Assembly (NCBI RefSeq): GCF_009730915.1 | Contig: NC_052487.1 | Coordinates: 18,034,529 to 18,098,528, forward strand | Direction: 5' to 3' | From: Dioscorea cayenensis subsp. rotundata | Taxonomy: Eukaryota; Streptophyta; Magnoliopsida; Dioscoreales; Dioscoreaceae | DNA: 64,000 bases | In this document: positions 1-11,739 of the stretch, in pieces | How the letters are laid out: every line of letters begins with the position of its first letter | Position numbering within the stretch: position 1 is the first letter of the stretch | Program-made: the position numbers and the translations under genes | The notes under the pieces: model-generated | The model's database searches: none | What the model was told of the DNA's origin: nothing | What the model saw: the letters and a program-made list of their open reading frames with translations, nothing else

Positions 1-1296
1 TCTATAGTTGCTAGATTAATTCAAGAGAATATTACTAGGAGAGTCTATTATAGAAGTAGAGCTCTTATAGTAGAGATTGTCTACATTTATAAGAATTTCA
101 ACTCAAATCACTTGCTTAAACAATCTAAGCCTTTGCCACCTTAGCCAATTGATTTAAATGAATCTTAAATTTATGATATATATATATATTAATAATTTTG
201 GAAATTTGTAAGATGGTGACTTATTAATATATGTACATATATATTAAATGATTTTCCTCTGCATCAATGTCTATTTTGTCAAATAAATGACAATGAAAAT
301 TGATCATTTGATAACTATTTTTTTTGACAAAAGAATATGAGGTTTTATTAATGAAAATAAAAAAAATCAACCATATAAAATTTTAAAAAATATTTAGCAA
401 TATTCCTTAATCTTCCTATATTCCATAAATCATGATGTTATTATGTTCATATTAGAGCTTATTGACATTTAGTAATTGTGTAGGGTACCAAGAAAATATG
501 GATTTCATGGATCTTATATACATTTACTTGCACCAACCAAATTTAATTTTCTTAAACAATCAATCATTAAAGTGTTTGACGAAAGATAAATAAATAAAAG
601 GCAATTTATTATAGACTAAAAGTATATGTTAAGGGAGAAAATAAACCATCTATCACCATCTTTCTTGCTTATTTTTCAATATACAACAACTCACACACGT
701 ATAAATTTCCACCACTCAAAACTTGCATGAAAAATAGATAAATAAGTTACAATAATTTGATTCATTTATGAATGGGAGTTGAGATCGTCTCCATCTAATT
801 GTTTAAAGAGTATAAACTTAGTCCATGCATGCATTTATTGATATAATATACTCCACATACTCATTTCCCTTATTCATGCATCTCATTATTATTATTTATT
901 ATTATTAGATGTAAATTTTTAAACAATAAAATTGCACAAATATCTCTATGTCTATTTTCACCAACCCATCACACAAACTCTAACTATGGATTTACAATAT
1001 AATTGGATAAATGATTCATAAACTCTAAACATATTTGTGTGCATGAAAAAAAAAAATCTAAACTAAAACAATATAAATTGAAGATAAAATTTTAAAAACA
1101 AAATTGCTGGGCTACATATCCAACATTCCAATAATGCAAAAATTCAACAGTCTTTGATTGATGTCAATAGTTTTGAAGACAAGAGTTTGGTCATCCTGAC
1201 CAACCAACCACAACCGCCACTTTTTGTTGAAAATGGTTAAGCCAAGTTGTTGGCCTTTATTTTGTTGTTGACTCATGTGTGCATGAACAAGACCCA

Positions 1297-1341
<45 letters not shown>

Positions 1342-2028
1342 CACGTAATTTTTAGTTGAAAACATTAATAATGATTTGATAGTAAAACTATTTGATATGT
1401 ACATCAAATAATTAGATATGTTATTACTGTTTTACTTGAATAGTTCTAGAATGTATACGTATATCAATAAAATTAGAAGTTAGATATATATATATATATA
1501 TATTTTAAAATTCTATTTAGTTATAGTGTATTGCACTAAATGATAAGTACCACGTTGCAAGACAAATATATCTAAATTATTTATTTTAAAATATATTATA
1601 TACAGAGGCACGTAAATATTCAATGATTATAGCGTATATATACGATTTATCAACTGTGAACATTTATATTTAAAAAGTAGAGAAAAAATAAAATAATGAA
1701 TAATAAATATAAACTTAATTAATAGATACGTAAACAATATGATAAATAGTGCCTACAACCTTGTTCAAGCATTGAAATGGATTAAGTGGGTGTTGTTGGG
1801 ATTATATTGATGTTGGTCTAAATAGTCTAAGTTTGTATAAATATTGTTGGCATGTTGATTAAATGGCTTTATTTATAATACTGTACAACCATTGTCCATC
1901 TCATTTGATACTGTTTATAATACAAGACTATTAGTCCTTCCGAGCATATATGATAAAAAGTGTGGTTGATTAGAGAGTTATAATTATGTGCGCATATGTT
2001 TATAAATAAATACACCCATAAGTTTTAA
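1..2028. other. AT-rich gene-free stretch
   Basis: I find no supportable gene here. The open frames on both strands are short, of biased composition and match no family I recognise. The content is AT-rich with poly-A/T runs and dinucleotide TA runs, plus the AAT microsatellite listed separately. The first 150 bases read like the edge of a larger repeat (possibly an LTR end), but no boundary or target duplication can be defined. Confidence 0.5.
1298..1341. repeat. (AAT)n microsatellite
   Basis: An uninterrupted AAT trinucleotide run of about 14 units lies in gene-free sequence. Confidence 0.9.
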
Positions 2029-2410
2029 ATTTTACAATAATGATGATACACAACATCTGATTAAGTTTCACATAATAATATTAATAATATTATTATTTGT
2101 ATTCCCATTTATATAAGTATCTTAAAAAACATCATATATCACTGCACCTTCATATATACACACATAAGTTTAGATATATGGTTTTTAAAATTAACAATAA
2201 TGATGATACATACATAGCATCTGATTAAGTTTGACATAATAATATTAGTATTCCCTATATATATATATATGTGGTTTTTAAAATTTACAATAATGATGAT
2301 ACATAGCATCTGATCAAGTTTCACATAATAATAATATCATTAATATTATTACTTCTATTCCCATTTATATAAGCATATTAAAAGCATCATATAATACTGC
2401 ATCTTCATAT
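2029..2410. repeat. Three diverged direct repeats downstream of the pseudo-HPt gene
   Basis: Three tandemly arranged copies share a core built on acaataatgatgatacat followed by an AGCATCTGAT-like stretch and an AAGTTTCACATAATAATA-like stretch, starting near 2034, 2190 and 2286. Copies 1 and 3 extend further and share an ATTCCCATTTATATAAG-like segment and a CATCATATA segment. The array ends just past the stop codon of the neighbouring minus-strand gene, so it may overlap its 3' UTR. Confidence 0.7.
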
Positions 2411-2426
2411 ATTATATTGATCATCT

Positions 2427-4331
2427 TCAGTTGCTTGAAGTTGCTCTTTCACTAGGGCCAACTTGCCTCAATAACTGAAATTAAAGCACAACAAACAAAT
2501 AAATAAATAAATTAATTAAATTTAATGGAGTGCTGATTGAAATTAAGTTTTATAAAAGCAAAAATAAAATTTAGGTATATTTAATTGTGTTTATTAATGG
2601 AACCTGAAAATATGCCTCCAACTTCTGTTTCAGGATGCCGTGCTCACTTTTCACCTTCTGAAATGATCTCATGCATCTGCATGAATTAATTGCATAGATT
2701 TAATTAATTAAAAAACTAGTATTTCTTTATATACTCTACAACTAGAAATTAATTAAATAAATTTATAAAAAAGAATCATATTATCTTTTACCATGTTATT
2801 TTTCATCCTAGTTAAAAAAAATAAAAATAACTTTTAACTATGAGTCAATATAACCAAATGGTCTAGTGGTACTAGTTTTACTAATAGAATGTTTTATAAA
2901 AATTTTTATTATCACAGTCCAATTTCTATGTATGCCGGGTGATTGCGGATGATTAATTTCATGTGGAGTCCATGCACATGTGATTTGTCTATTTTATTAA
3001 GAAATATATATATATATATATAAATATAATTTTTATGGTTGTATATATATGTGTGTGTCAAGAAGGCCGTAGACGAGCAATAAAACATTTGACTAATATA
3101 AGGGATTTAGATATTCGATTCTCTCCCAAAATATAATTGATACATAATACTAAAAAATATTTGTGCTTCTGGCTTATCCACATCATCACCATATATATAT
3201 ATTATAAATTATAAATCTTACCCTTCAATGTTCTTTTGTTCACATTTCTCCTGAAATTTAAGGCATTCATCCTTCAGCTTTGCAGCTCCAATGCTGTAAT
3301 AATCTCAATAAATAAAACTAATTTTTTAAATTAATGCAAGAATGAAAAGTTTATAATGATTTAAATAAATATTAGTACCTTGAACTACTACCCTTGAACT
3401 GTTGCATGTATGAGTCCAGCTTGTGGAAATCTCCAGGATTTTTCTCCCTGTATATTTAATGCACATCATTTAAATAAATAAATAAATATATTATATATTA
3501 AAGTTTTTTTAATTAAATAAATATTATTTTAAAGTGTATATTTACTCACAAAGCATGCTCTATATTGGCCATCAATCTTGATGAGTGCTTCAAGTATGTG
3601 TTCACAACTTCCTCCACAAAGTTAGGGCTGACGTCATCTTCCAAATTCTCTAGTTCATAAAATTGTTCATCTAGGTATCCCTGTAATAAATCATGCATAT
3701 TAAACTTAATTAATAAATTTATTTAAAAAAAGAAAAAAGAAAAAAAAGCTTTACATAGAATACAATAGTAGTAATCACTAATATTTATACATTAAATAAT
3801 ATATTTGCTAATACACCACTAAAAGTCAAATTGAAAACTCAGTTAAAAAAAAAATTCCTTCATTTTTATCAATTTTGACCCCTTTTTCTTTAAACATAGA
3901 TGAATTGACCACTATAGAGAATAAAAAAAGTTTTATAAAATCTTTTAATTGACCAAAGGCTTTTTAAATACGTGCACTGGGAGCATGGCCTGAGAATTTA
4001 TTCAGCCTATGCAATCTCACCTGGTGATACATGATTTGAGTTGCAATTTCGCACTTACAATTAGGGACTCATTATCTGCACTGTTTTTAGTAGCACTTGA
4101 ACTCGAATCTCTTAAATTTTCATAACTATATTTTTTGTAATGTCGTAAGTGTATTAATTAACCCTCCGGCAATTGACAAAAAATAAAAGAGTAACATATA
4201 AAAAAAAAATGATGTTTTGAGTGCAATAATAAAAATATATAAATAAATAAAAGGGAGAGAAGGAAACCAACCTGATCAAAGAGGTTTTGTTTCATGGAGA
4301 TAACTAGACGTTTTAAGTTAGAATGCTCCAT
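2427..4331 (-). CDS. Pseudo-histidine-containing phosphotransfer protein (PHP/AHP6-type)
   Basis: Six exons join to a 150-residue protein: 4331-4272, 3680-3550, 3447-3379, 3293-3222, 2676-2604 and 2474-2427; all introns are GT-AG and all phases agree. The protein is full length for a plant HPt and starts MEHSNLKRL. It has the family landmarks GYLDEQF (about residues 21-27), SPNFVEEVV and KGSSSSIGA (82-90). Active HPts carry a phospho-accepting His in an HQLKGSSSS motif. Here the aligned residues are Q79-Q80-F81-K82-G83, so the His is Gln. HPts pass phosphate from cytokinin receptor kinases to nuclear response regulators. Versions without the His are known in Arabidopsis (AHP6) and in grasses (PHPs) and act as inhibitors. 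The negative role here is inferred from the family. The domain is otherwise well preserved, so this looks like a functional pseudo-HPt and not a decayed gene. Confidence 0.93.
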
Positions 4332-4365
4332 TGAATGATATGTATGATTCTAACTCAAGGTCCTC

Positions 4366-4373
4366 TATTTATA
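4366..4373 (-). promoter_or_regulatory. TATA box upstream of the pseudo-HPt gene
   Basis: On the minus strand the sequence reads TATAAATA, 35-42 bases upstream of the ATG at 4331. If used with normal spacing, transcription would start only about 10 bases before the ATG, giving a very short leader. Confidence 0.5.
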
Positions 4374-4379
4374 GACAGA

Positions 4380-6184
4380 AATATACCAAAATATAAATGT
4401 ATAAAAATATAAATACATAAATATATATCAAGATTCTTGTGATGATTCAAATTCAAAGAATACAGAAAAGCTAAAAAGTGAGATTAATTCATAACTCTAA
4501 AGATCCATTCATTAGATAGATTCTATGTCAGGTTACATGCCTGAAAATTTTATTTTATTTTATTTTTGTAAAATTATGGGAATTTCATAAAGTTTCTGCA
4601 AATCAAAACAAAGGTTTATATATATAAACTATTATAAAAATCAGAAACTATAAATATATCTTTGTAAAAAATAATTAATTCAACTCGGGCATGTGTAATG
4701 TTCGGTGTTGATATGTCTGCCCTGTATTTCTTCGCTTCTATGGTAGAACATGGTTTATCCACTATTTTTTTTTAAAAAAAAAGAAAAATTTGAGCATATA
4801 TGTAAAAGAAGAAAATTACAGCAGTCTATTACATGTATCTGATCAATGTGCTTTGTTATTCAGAAATAAACTATAAATTTAGCATTAATTAATTGAATAA
4901 AATCAAGAAAAAACAATGCATAAGAAGATGAAGAACAACAGGAATCACATGCATTTACTTTTAATAGCAAAGCAAAAAAGGAACAAAAGCAAGGATGAAA
5001 AGAGGAAGAAGAGAATAAGTTCTACTTTTGAGTGATGCTCTGCTTTGTTCATTCCCCTCACATGAACAACACAAGATTTCATATGTTCCAGGGAGCATTG
5101 CATGATTGAGCCGACAAAAATCATCGATTCTCATTAACCGCGATACGTGTCACATGTTTGCTGATTAGAAGAGAATCATAACATCGATTGATAGAATAGA
5201 ATCACAAGTTCTAATGAAAATTGACTGCATGATAAAAGCCGAAGGAAGCGGAATCTGCAGCGTGTGTTGCAGAATAAGCTGGATAGCTGCGAGTATACAA
5301 ATGAATGATCGGTTCTGAATTAAGACGATAAATGTGACATTGGAAGTATCATGAGCTTGCATAATCAACATATGGTAAATGTTATCCAAGTGGGAATCAG
5401 AATAAAAGGAGTAAATAGGACATAAAGAGAGGTAGTATTTTGGGATGAACACATTCTCTTGATGTTGGTAAAATGAGCAGCTCTTTTCTGCATGAGGTCA
5501 GGGGGGCTGTATGGTTCTTATTGGTTGGCAAACACAATTCACAGCCTTGCATGATAACTTTGAATTATATTCTGGCTGATTTGGCGGCGAATAATTGGGA
5601 CATGATTGGCCAGATATCGAAATCGAGGACAAAGGCAGTATTCTTCTGTCCATAATTCATCACATCATGAAGGCGACAAAACTCATTTCTGAAGAAGCAA
5701 GGATGAAGAACACCTGGAAGTTTTATCCAGAATCACATTCATTGCAGATTCACTTAACTTTCAAGAAAAAACAGAGCATTCTATTATCTGTTCATCACAA
5801 GATTCAAAATTAGTGTAACTGAATAAGTGTATTGCGTCAGTAAAATGAAATTCTCTTTTGAATGCACCAATTGTGTGAATACGCAGAAAGAACTGCAAAA
5901 CATTGCAGAATTTGCTCGTATTTTCAAGATTATAAGCAGCAATCACCATTTCGAACATTGTCAATCTGTCTCTTGGGTTTCAGATATACATAATAAGAAA
6001 ACCTCCATGTATCTAAATTTTTGCAATCTATTTTATACAGGAAAACACAAATAAAACTGCAAACTCTGAAACTCTCATGTGATTTGCCAATGTTCTATCG
6101 TAAGAACTATGAAGATTGTATGAGCATACAAATAACATCAATAAGTCGCTCAAGCTGAAGAATGCTTTTGGGGCAATGACACCA
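4380..6184. other. Stretch without a convincing gene
   Basis: The first kilobase is AT-rich intergenic sequence. Between about 5120 and 6050 the base composition is less extreme and several short open frames occur. On the minus strand, pieces near 5165-5450 and 5761-5964 have a weak pentatricopeptide-like look, but they are broken by stops and carry no clear repeat consensus. I cannot call a gene or pseudogene here. Confidence 0.4.
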
Positions 6185-6193
6185 AAAGAAATA

Positions 6194-6520
6194 CGGTAAA
6201 CAACCTAAATAGTCCCTTATCTTTTTGTGCATTTTTATTTTGGTCATCCAGCTTTAAAAAGTTACCTATCTTTAGTTTTCGTTACAATTTGATCACCTTA
6301 ATATACACAGTTTACAATGATCACACGTTTGTATATGCTGGCTAAGGATACTAGCTCTGAGAAAAGATGTATCATATAATATGCCACATGTAATCACCAT
6401 TAACAGTGCATGCTAGGGTGATCAAATTGTAACAAAAACTAAAAGCAAAGACCAACTCATAAGATGATGACTGAAATAGAAACACACGAAAAGATAAGAG
6501 ACTATTTAAGTTGTTTATCC
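6194..6520. mobile_element. Mutator-type MITE
   Basis: The element is 327 bases with diverged terminal inverted repeats of about 130 bases. The ends read CGGTAAACAACCTAAATAGTC on the left and GGATAAACAACTTAAATAGTC on the right (reverse complement). It is flanked by a perfect 9-base target duplication, AAAGAAATA, at 6185-6193 and 6521-6529. A 9-base duplication with long inverted repeats and no coding capacity is the signature of a MULE-derived MITE. It sits downstream of the MYB-like gene on the minus strand. Arm divergence indicates an older insertion than the element at 18670. Confidence 0.88.
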
Positions 6521-6529
6521 AAAGAAATA

Positions 6530-7104
6530 AGGTCATGATCATTCAAAAGAGAGCTTTAAACTAATCAGCTTTGCTGTAAATTTACAAAGGGGAATCTTAT
6601 ACCGGTATCAATACTGCTCATTTCGGCATCCTTTACAAAAGCATTGCTAATAAAAGTAGAATCGGGTACAGGGGCAGCTTTAAAGTATCTACTTCCTTTG
6701 CACTCTTGTCAAAAGAGTGAACCAAGCTTCCCTGACATTTGTGAACTAAAATTTGCATGATTGAAACAAAAATATGAGATTATCTATTGCCGAACATAAT
6801 AATAACAACAATAAACAAAATGAAGATCTAACTGACAAAGCTCACAAGCAGAAAGCTGAAAAAGAATGAAACAAGGAGAACATATGCCCTGGACCAGGCA
6901 ATCATTCAGGAAAGGATGTTCATTTATTTATGAATTTTTCTACCTTGGCGCACAAAAAAATTTATGATACTGCAACATACATATCTAGCTAAAGGAATTA
7001 CATGTTTACAGAGCTACTCAATCATCAACTTAAAATGACAAGAAAAGAATAACTATATGTATAACAGTATAAGTAGAGACACGAAACAGAACCTCATATC
7101 GGCT
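6530..7104. other. Downstream region of the MYB-like gene
   Basis: This contains no open frame of note. It probably includes the 3' UTR of the minus-strand MYB-like gene that ends at 7105. No polyadenylation site can be fixed from sequence alone. Confidence 0.4.
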
Positions 7105-10100
7105 TCAAACCGCATGAATAGCATTGGTTTTGCTCTGGCTCAGATCAGGACTACCAATTGATGGGTTAATGTGAAAGGCAGATTGCCTGGATGATGAAGA
7201 AGATCCCAGCAGTTCAAGAGAGAGAGCTGATGGCTCCATTCCGGTAGCACTTGTCTCACCAATGCTCAGCTTGGACATGCCCACAACCTCATCCACATTG
7301 ATCGGCTCCTTTGGAAGGACTGGTGTTGGCTTCAAAACCTCATGGGTCTCTGCCACTCCATTACTCTTCATAGGGTTGACCATAGTTGGAGGAGGCCAAA
7401 AGGGGAGAGGCACTGGCACAAAAGGTGAGTAGAAAGGAACCACTGGTATTGGTAATGGCAGAGTGCTGTATGGGATATTTTCTTGTGCTTCAACAGGAGG
7501 ATTTTCGAAGGTTTCTTTATGTTCAGATTGTTCATCCAGACAGTTATGTGCTGAAGGCAACTTGGTTGGATTCTCATGTGGTTCATTAGTAGATGACAGC
7601 ATAAATTCTTCTTGAACTGGCAGCTCATCCATTGGCTAAAAAAAAGAACAGAAAAATACATGAACAGGGTTACTGTAACAGAGAAACTTAGGGTATGTTT
7701 GTTTTGAAAATATCTTTCAAATTCTCATTTGCTTTTTCTGTTCTTATAAAACACTATTTGTTCTTCTTTTATGTTTTAAAAAAACATGTTTCTTTCAATC
7801 AGGCAGATGTAGAAAGTAGAAATTTCATGCAGTTTTATACCTTCAAAGTGAGATAGGTGCACTGAATGAAGACACTTATATTAAGGTATGTCTCACCCTA
7901 ACTTTACCCCATTATGAAAAGAACTTTTATCCTACAATATGACTCATTTGTCAAGGAACCTACTCTTTCTTCAGAAGAAGCGATTCCTATTAATAACAAA
8001 GGTCTCCTTTTCTTCATTCCATATATAAAGGGAGTAGTTTTACAAAATAGATACCAAACTATATATATACATATATATGAACTCCAACAAATAATTGTGG
8101 TTCATATAAACTCATCTAACAAAAACTATATAGACCATTAACAAGTTTCATAATTTGTAACTTGAGTTTCTCTTCCATAATGGCATAGATTTATCACAAA
8201 AGGTGAATAACTTTGTTTCTTTACCCACAGAAATAGTGAGTTCAATGAAACTTTTCCTTACTGAAATATAAGGCAATACGCCAATCAACCATGGATCATT
8301 AGCAGGGTCATATGTGCTCACTTCGAACATTTCATGTCGTGCAATTCTGTTTGGAATTGGCACTAATTACCAAGAAAAAACACTCTACTATACAAAATAA
8401 AACTACAAGATCCGAAAATTAAACAGAAAAGAGTAACAAATGATGAACATGAAACAATGTGCTTGGCATGCATATACAGATGGCACATGTAGATTTTTGT
8501 AAAGGTCATGCAACGAGAAACCATGAATGGATAATGATATTTGTTTCCAATAAATGTATATGAAACCCAAATGTCAAAGACATACCATTTCAGGAACCAT
8601 GTCAAACAAACTTGAGCGCCTCTTTCTCTTCGTTGCATTGGTTTGTCGGATAAAATACTTCTGCGCATGACTGGCAACTTGTGTTGGAGTTCTTGAAACA
8701 ACGAAATTGCGAGCTATCCCACGCCAGTCACCTTTTCCCAATTTTTGCAGGCCTACTAAAAACATTCGATGCTCCTCCTCAGTCCATGGGATGCCTATAT
8801 TCAAGTCAAAATGATCATAAGCCATAAACATAGATAATGTGATCAACGAAAAAAAGACTGGCAAATTGAGGATATGGCAGATTTTATCAATCTCACGGTG
8901 GGCAGATGCCTTGTTATTTACTAAAATAAAGTTAGTTAATTAAAAAAAGAATGGCACATCATTCATTCATGTGAAGTGGAAAAAGGAATGGAAGTGACTG
9001 CTAGACAGGAGAGCCTATGATGTGCTTCAGTCCTCTAAATAAAGAAATCGTATTTTGACAAATTGTAGTTACAGATTAGCCTATACAATATCAATGTCAA
9101 TGATCATCAAAGTTGTCTGGGTACTTGACAAGGAAACATTCAAACTTTATCTTACATCAAAATAACACTTCGAGTGGAACAAATCACAAAGCACTCAGGA
9201 CCCAGGTCAGGCTACCAAACCACAACTGTTTCAGGCCTGCCATAATCCTGCATGAACAAAAATTTTGCTCAGGACTTCTCTAGGCAATCATAACCCCCAA
9301 AGGTTTGCGCATGGGCATCTTATGAACTTTGAGAAACAATGTCATCTTATTAGATGTGAAAAAAAGGAGCCAAAAAAATTGAAGTACGAAGTTTAAGAAG
9401 AAAAGAAACAGGTACTTTTTATTATCATTTCTCTTAAGAAAGCACCACAATATAAGGCATCTTACAAAGACAAGAGTTCTGTCTTTGATCGTTAATAGAA
9501 TTGACTAATGCAATCACTCAGACTTATTTTCTGAGAATGCTGTTAAGGAAATCACCTCCATTAAGAATTAAGAATTTACCCAATATAAGTCAAAAAGAAA
9601 ACATAATAATCTTTAACCATCAGCGAAATTGCATAAGGGACCTCATAAGTCAACAACAAAACCAGTCAATAATTGAAAGATGGCCAATGGCTCACGACGA
9701 AATGATAGTCAAGTCTTAAGCCATATGAATAATTGTCAATATCTGTCCGAGAGGGCTACATCAGTCTGTAATTTGAACAATTAGCCAATGTTGTAAATCT
9801 ACTTACAACTTAGGAATAGACCCAGATCAAGCAAAGAATTTGATATTTCTCTGAAAACAAATCCAAGCAGTTAGGGCTATAGCCTATTTTGATAAGATCA
9901 CGATCAAAAAATACAAACACATGGTCTGTATGGCTTGCAATTGAAGATATATGATATAAATAAAAAAAGTGTGTTTAAGCTATGGAACCGTCAAATTTTC
10001 TCTACTCTTACTGGATCAGAAGTCTTTCATCCAAAACTGTTGATCACATGGGACACTGTTCCAGGTTGCTTTTAACACAAGGAACAATAATTGTTATAGC

Positions 10101-11669
10101 TGGGACATGCCTGACTATACTGGTCCTCTAGCAACCATAATCTCTAGTGGGTTAAAAGTGTGAACCAAAACTGTCAGTCCAACTAAGTAAACTAAAAGAA
10201 AAGAAAATATTTTTTCTTAAACAAATGTTCTCGCAGACTCACAGTAATTGCAGTACCAAAAAAAGAGAGTGATAGTTAATAATCAACAATTAAATCCGAA
10301 AGCTGCATAAAAGAGGAAAAGTATTATTTCCTTGTCAAACCCATAACAATTACATCATCAGCCACTAATCAACCAGACTTTTTTTATCAAATCTGAAATT
10401 GAAAAATAATTAAAATAAACGAAGAAGGAAAAGCAAGATACCGAAACCAATAGAAACCAACCAAACAAATATATAATGAAACCCCTCATTGTTCTCATGA
10501 AGATTCTTAAACTAATGCAGAATGACTTGAGACACTAACAGAAAACAGTAGCTTACCTACATGAAAATGAAAGAAAATTAACAAGCACCAAAATAAGTAG
10601 TGTTGGAATCAAATCCAAAGGAAATATTAAATTTGACATTTGTGGACCATTTGATCGAGACTGAATACCAGAAGAGCCAAAGCTCAAAAGCACCACACCA
10701 ATCACATGTTCGTAATAAACAAATCAAACATGACCACTCATGGCCCATCTCCACAAGTCACTCTCTTTATTATCTTCCTGCAAAATTAAGTGCTAAAAAA
10801 AACAAAAGCCAATCTTCACAAAGCTGTCGGCCACAATGGACGGTTCTGCGCCGCCCAAGTGTCAAAGCAACTTAGGGCCAATAATTTGAAGCAACAATAC
10901 TTAGGACCAAAGATATGCTTGAACCACTCAAACTAAGAAACGTAATCAACTTCCATTGACTGTGTCCAGCTTCACACAAATATCAGTTAAACGAATTATT
11001 CCCAAAAAAGTGAAAAAGGCGGTATAGATGATATTCTAACATCAATAGCTAATATCTGAAAAGAAAAGAGAAAAAAAAAAATATGTTCTAATATATACAT
11101 AAAGGAAGAAGGAAAAAGAACAAGATCATGGTTTTCATGCAATTACGGACAGCCGGACAGGAACAAAATGCAGAAAAAAGAAAACAAAAAAATAGCAACG
11201 TAAATTATCCGCAAAATTAGACAAGGATAGCATTAACACAAGAAAAACAAGATAAAAAAAGCAAACCATGCCCCCAAAAATTCAAGTAAATCTCAAAGTT
11301 CAAAAGAAAAAAGAAATAAAAACCCAGAAATCAAGATGAAACACTCAAGAAGATCTCACCTTTCTTGCGTTCAGAGCGACAATTGGAGGAGCAAGACGCA
11401 TGCGTGGGATCATCGGAGGCATAGCCAGAAGCATGGTCGCGGAGCTGATCAGGCGACGAGGGCCCAGCTTGGTTAGGCGAGGCTCCGGTGGCTACAGCCG
11501 ATGTGGCGGAGGAGAGGCATCCCATGCTAAAGCTCTTCTTCATCGGTGCCACGCCCTCAGTTATCCGAACTCCAAAGAGCTTCACCCCTCCTCCTCCTCC
11601 TCCCGTGCGTCCCGGGCAAGTGCGGGAGTTGTGCCCATTGGTCCCGCAGTGCGAGCACCTCCTCGTCAT
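7105..11669 (-). CDS. MYBS3/KUA1-like single-repeat MYB transcription factor (SHAQKYF class)
   Basis: Three exons (11669-11360, 8794-8586, 7635-7105) join in phase to 349 residues. Residues 5-18 form a CCHC zinc knuckle (C5, C8, H13, C18) just after the MTRRC start typical of the family. KLFGV at 30-34 is the R/KLFGV-type repression motif. The single MYB repeat begins at W107 and ends with the diagnostic SHAQKYF at 145-151, followed by a basic KRKRR stretch. The C-terminal part is Pro/Ser-rich and carries an LxLxL (EAR-like) motif, LSLEL at 311-315. Relatives bind TATCCA-type elements and repress sugar-, ABA- or senescence-related genes; the targets here are unknown. I chose the ATG at 11669 because the family starts with MTRRCSHC, although an in-frame ATG exists 13 codons upstream at 11708. 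A 2.6 kb intron separates the zinc knuckle from the MYB repeat. Confidence 0.93.
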
Positions 11670-11710
11670 CGCCTCCGCCCCCAACCGGAGCCCACCGCCG
11701 ACGTGCACGT

Positions 11711-11733
11711 CCTCTCTCTCTCTCTCTCTCTCC
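11711..11733. repeat. (CT)n tract in the MYB-like gene leader region
   Basis: A run of alternating C and T lies 40-65 bases upstream of the chosen ATG. On the transcribed strand it reads as GA repeats, common in plant 5' leaders and core promoters. Confidence 0.8.
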
Positions 11734-11739
11734 GTCTCG

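Noticed and set aside
2851-2880. AATGGTCTAGTGGTACTAG looks like a tRNA or SINE A box in the pseudo-HPt intron
   Set aside because: No B box at the right distance and no tRNA cloverleaf could be formed.
4060-4130. AACTCGAATCTC resembles a pol III B box in intron 1 of the pseudo-HPt gene
   Set aside because: No matching A box upstream and no clear element ends, so only a faint SINE remnant at best.
5165-5964. Minus-strand frames with weak pentatricopeptide-like spacing
   Set aside because: They are short, stop-broken and lack a repeat consensus, so I do not call a PPR pseudogene.
8148-8864. Long frames overlapping MYB exon 2 and its neighbouring introns
   Set aside because: Only 8794-8586 matches the MYB repeat with proper splice sites; the rest is intron read-through.
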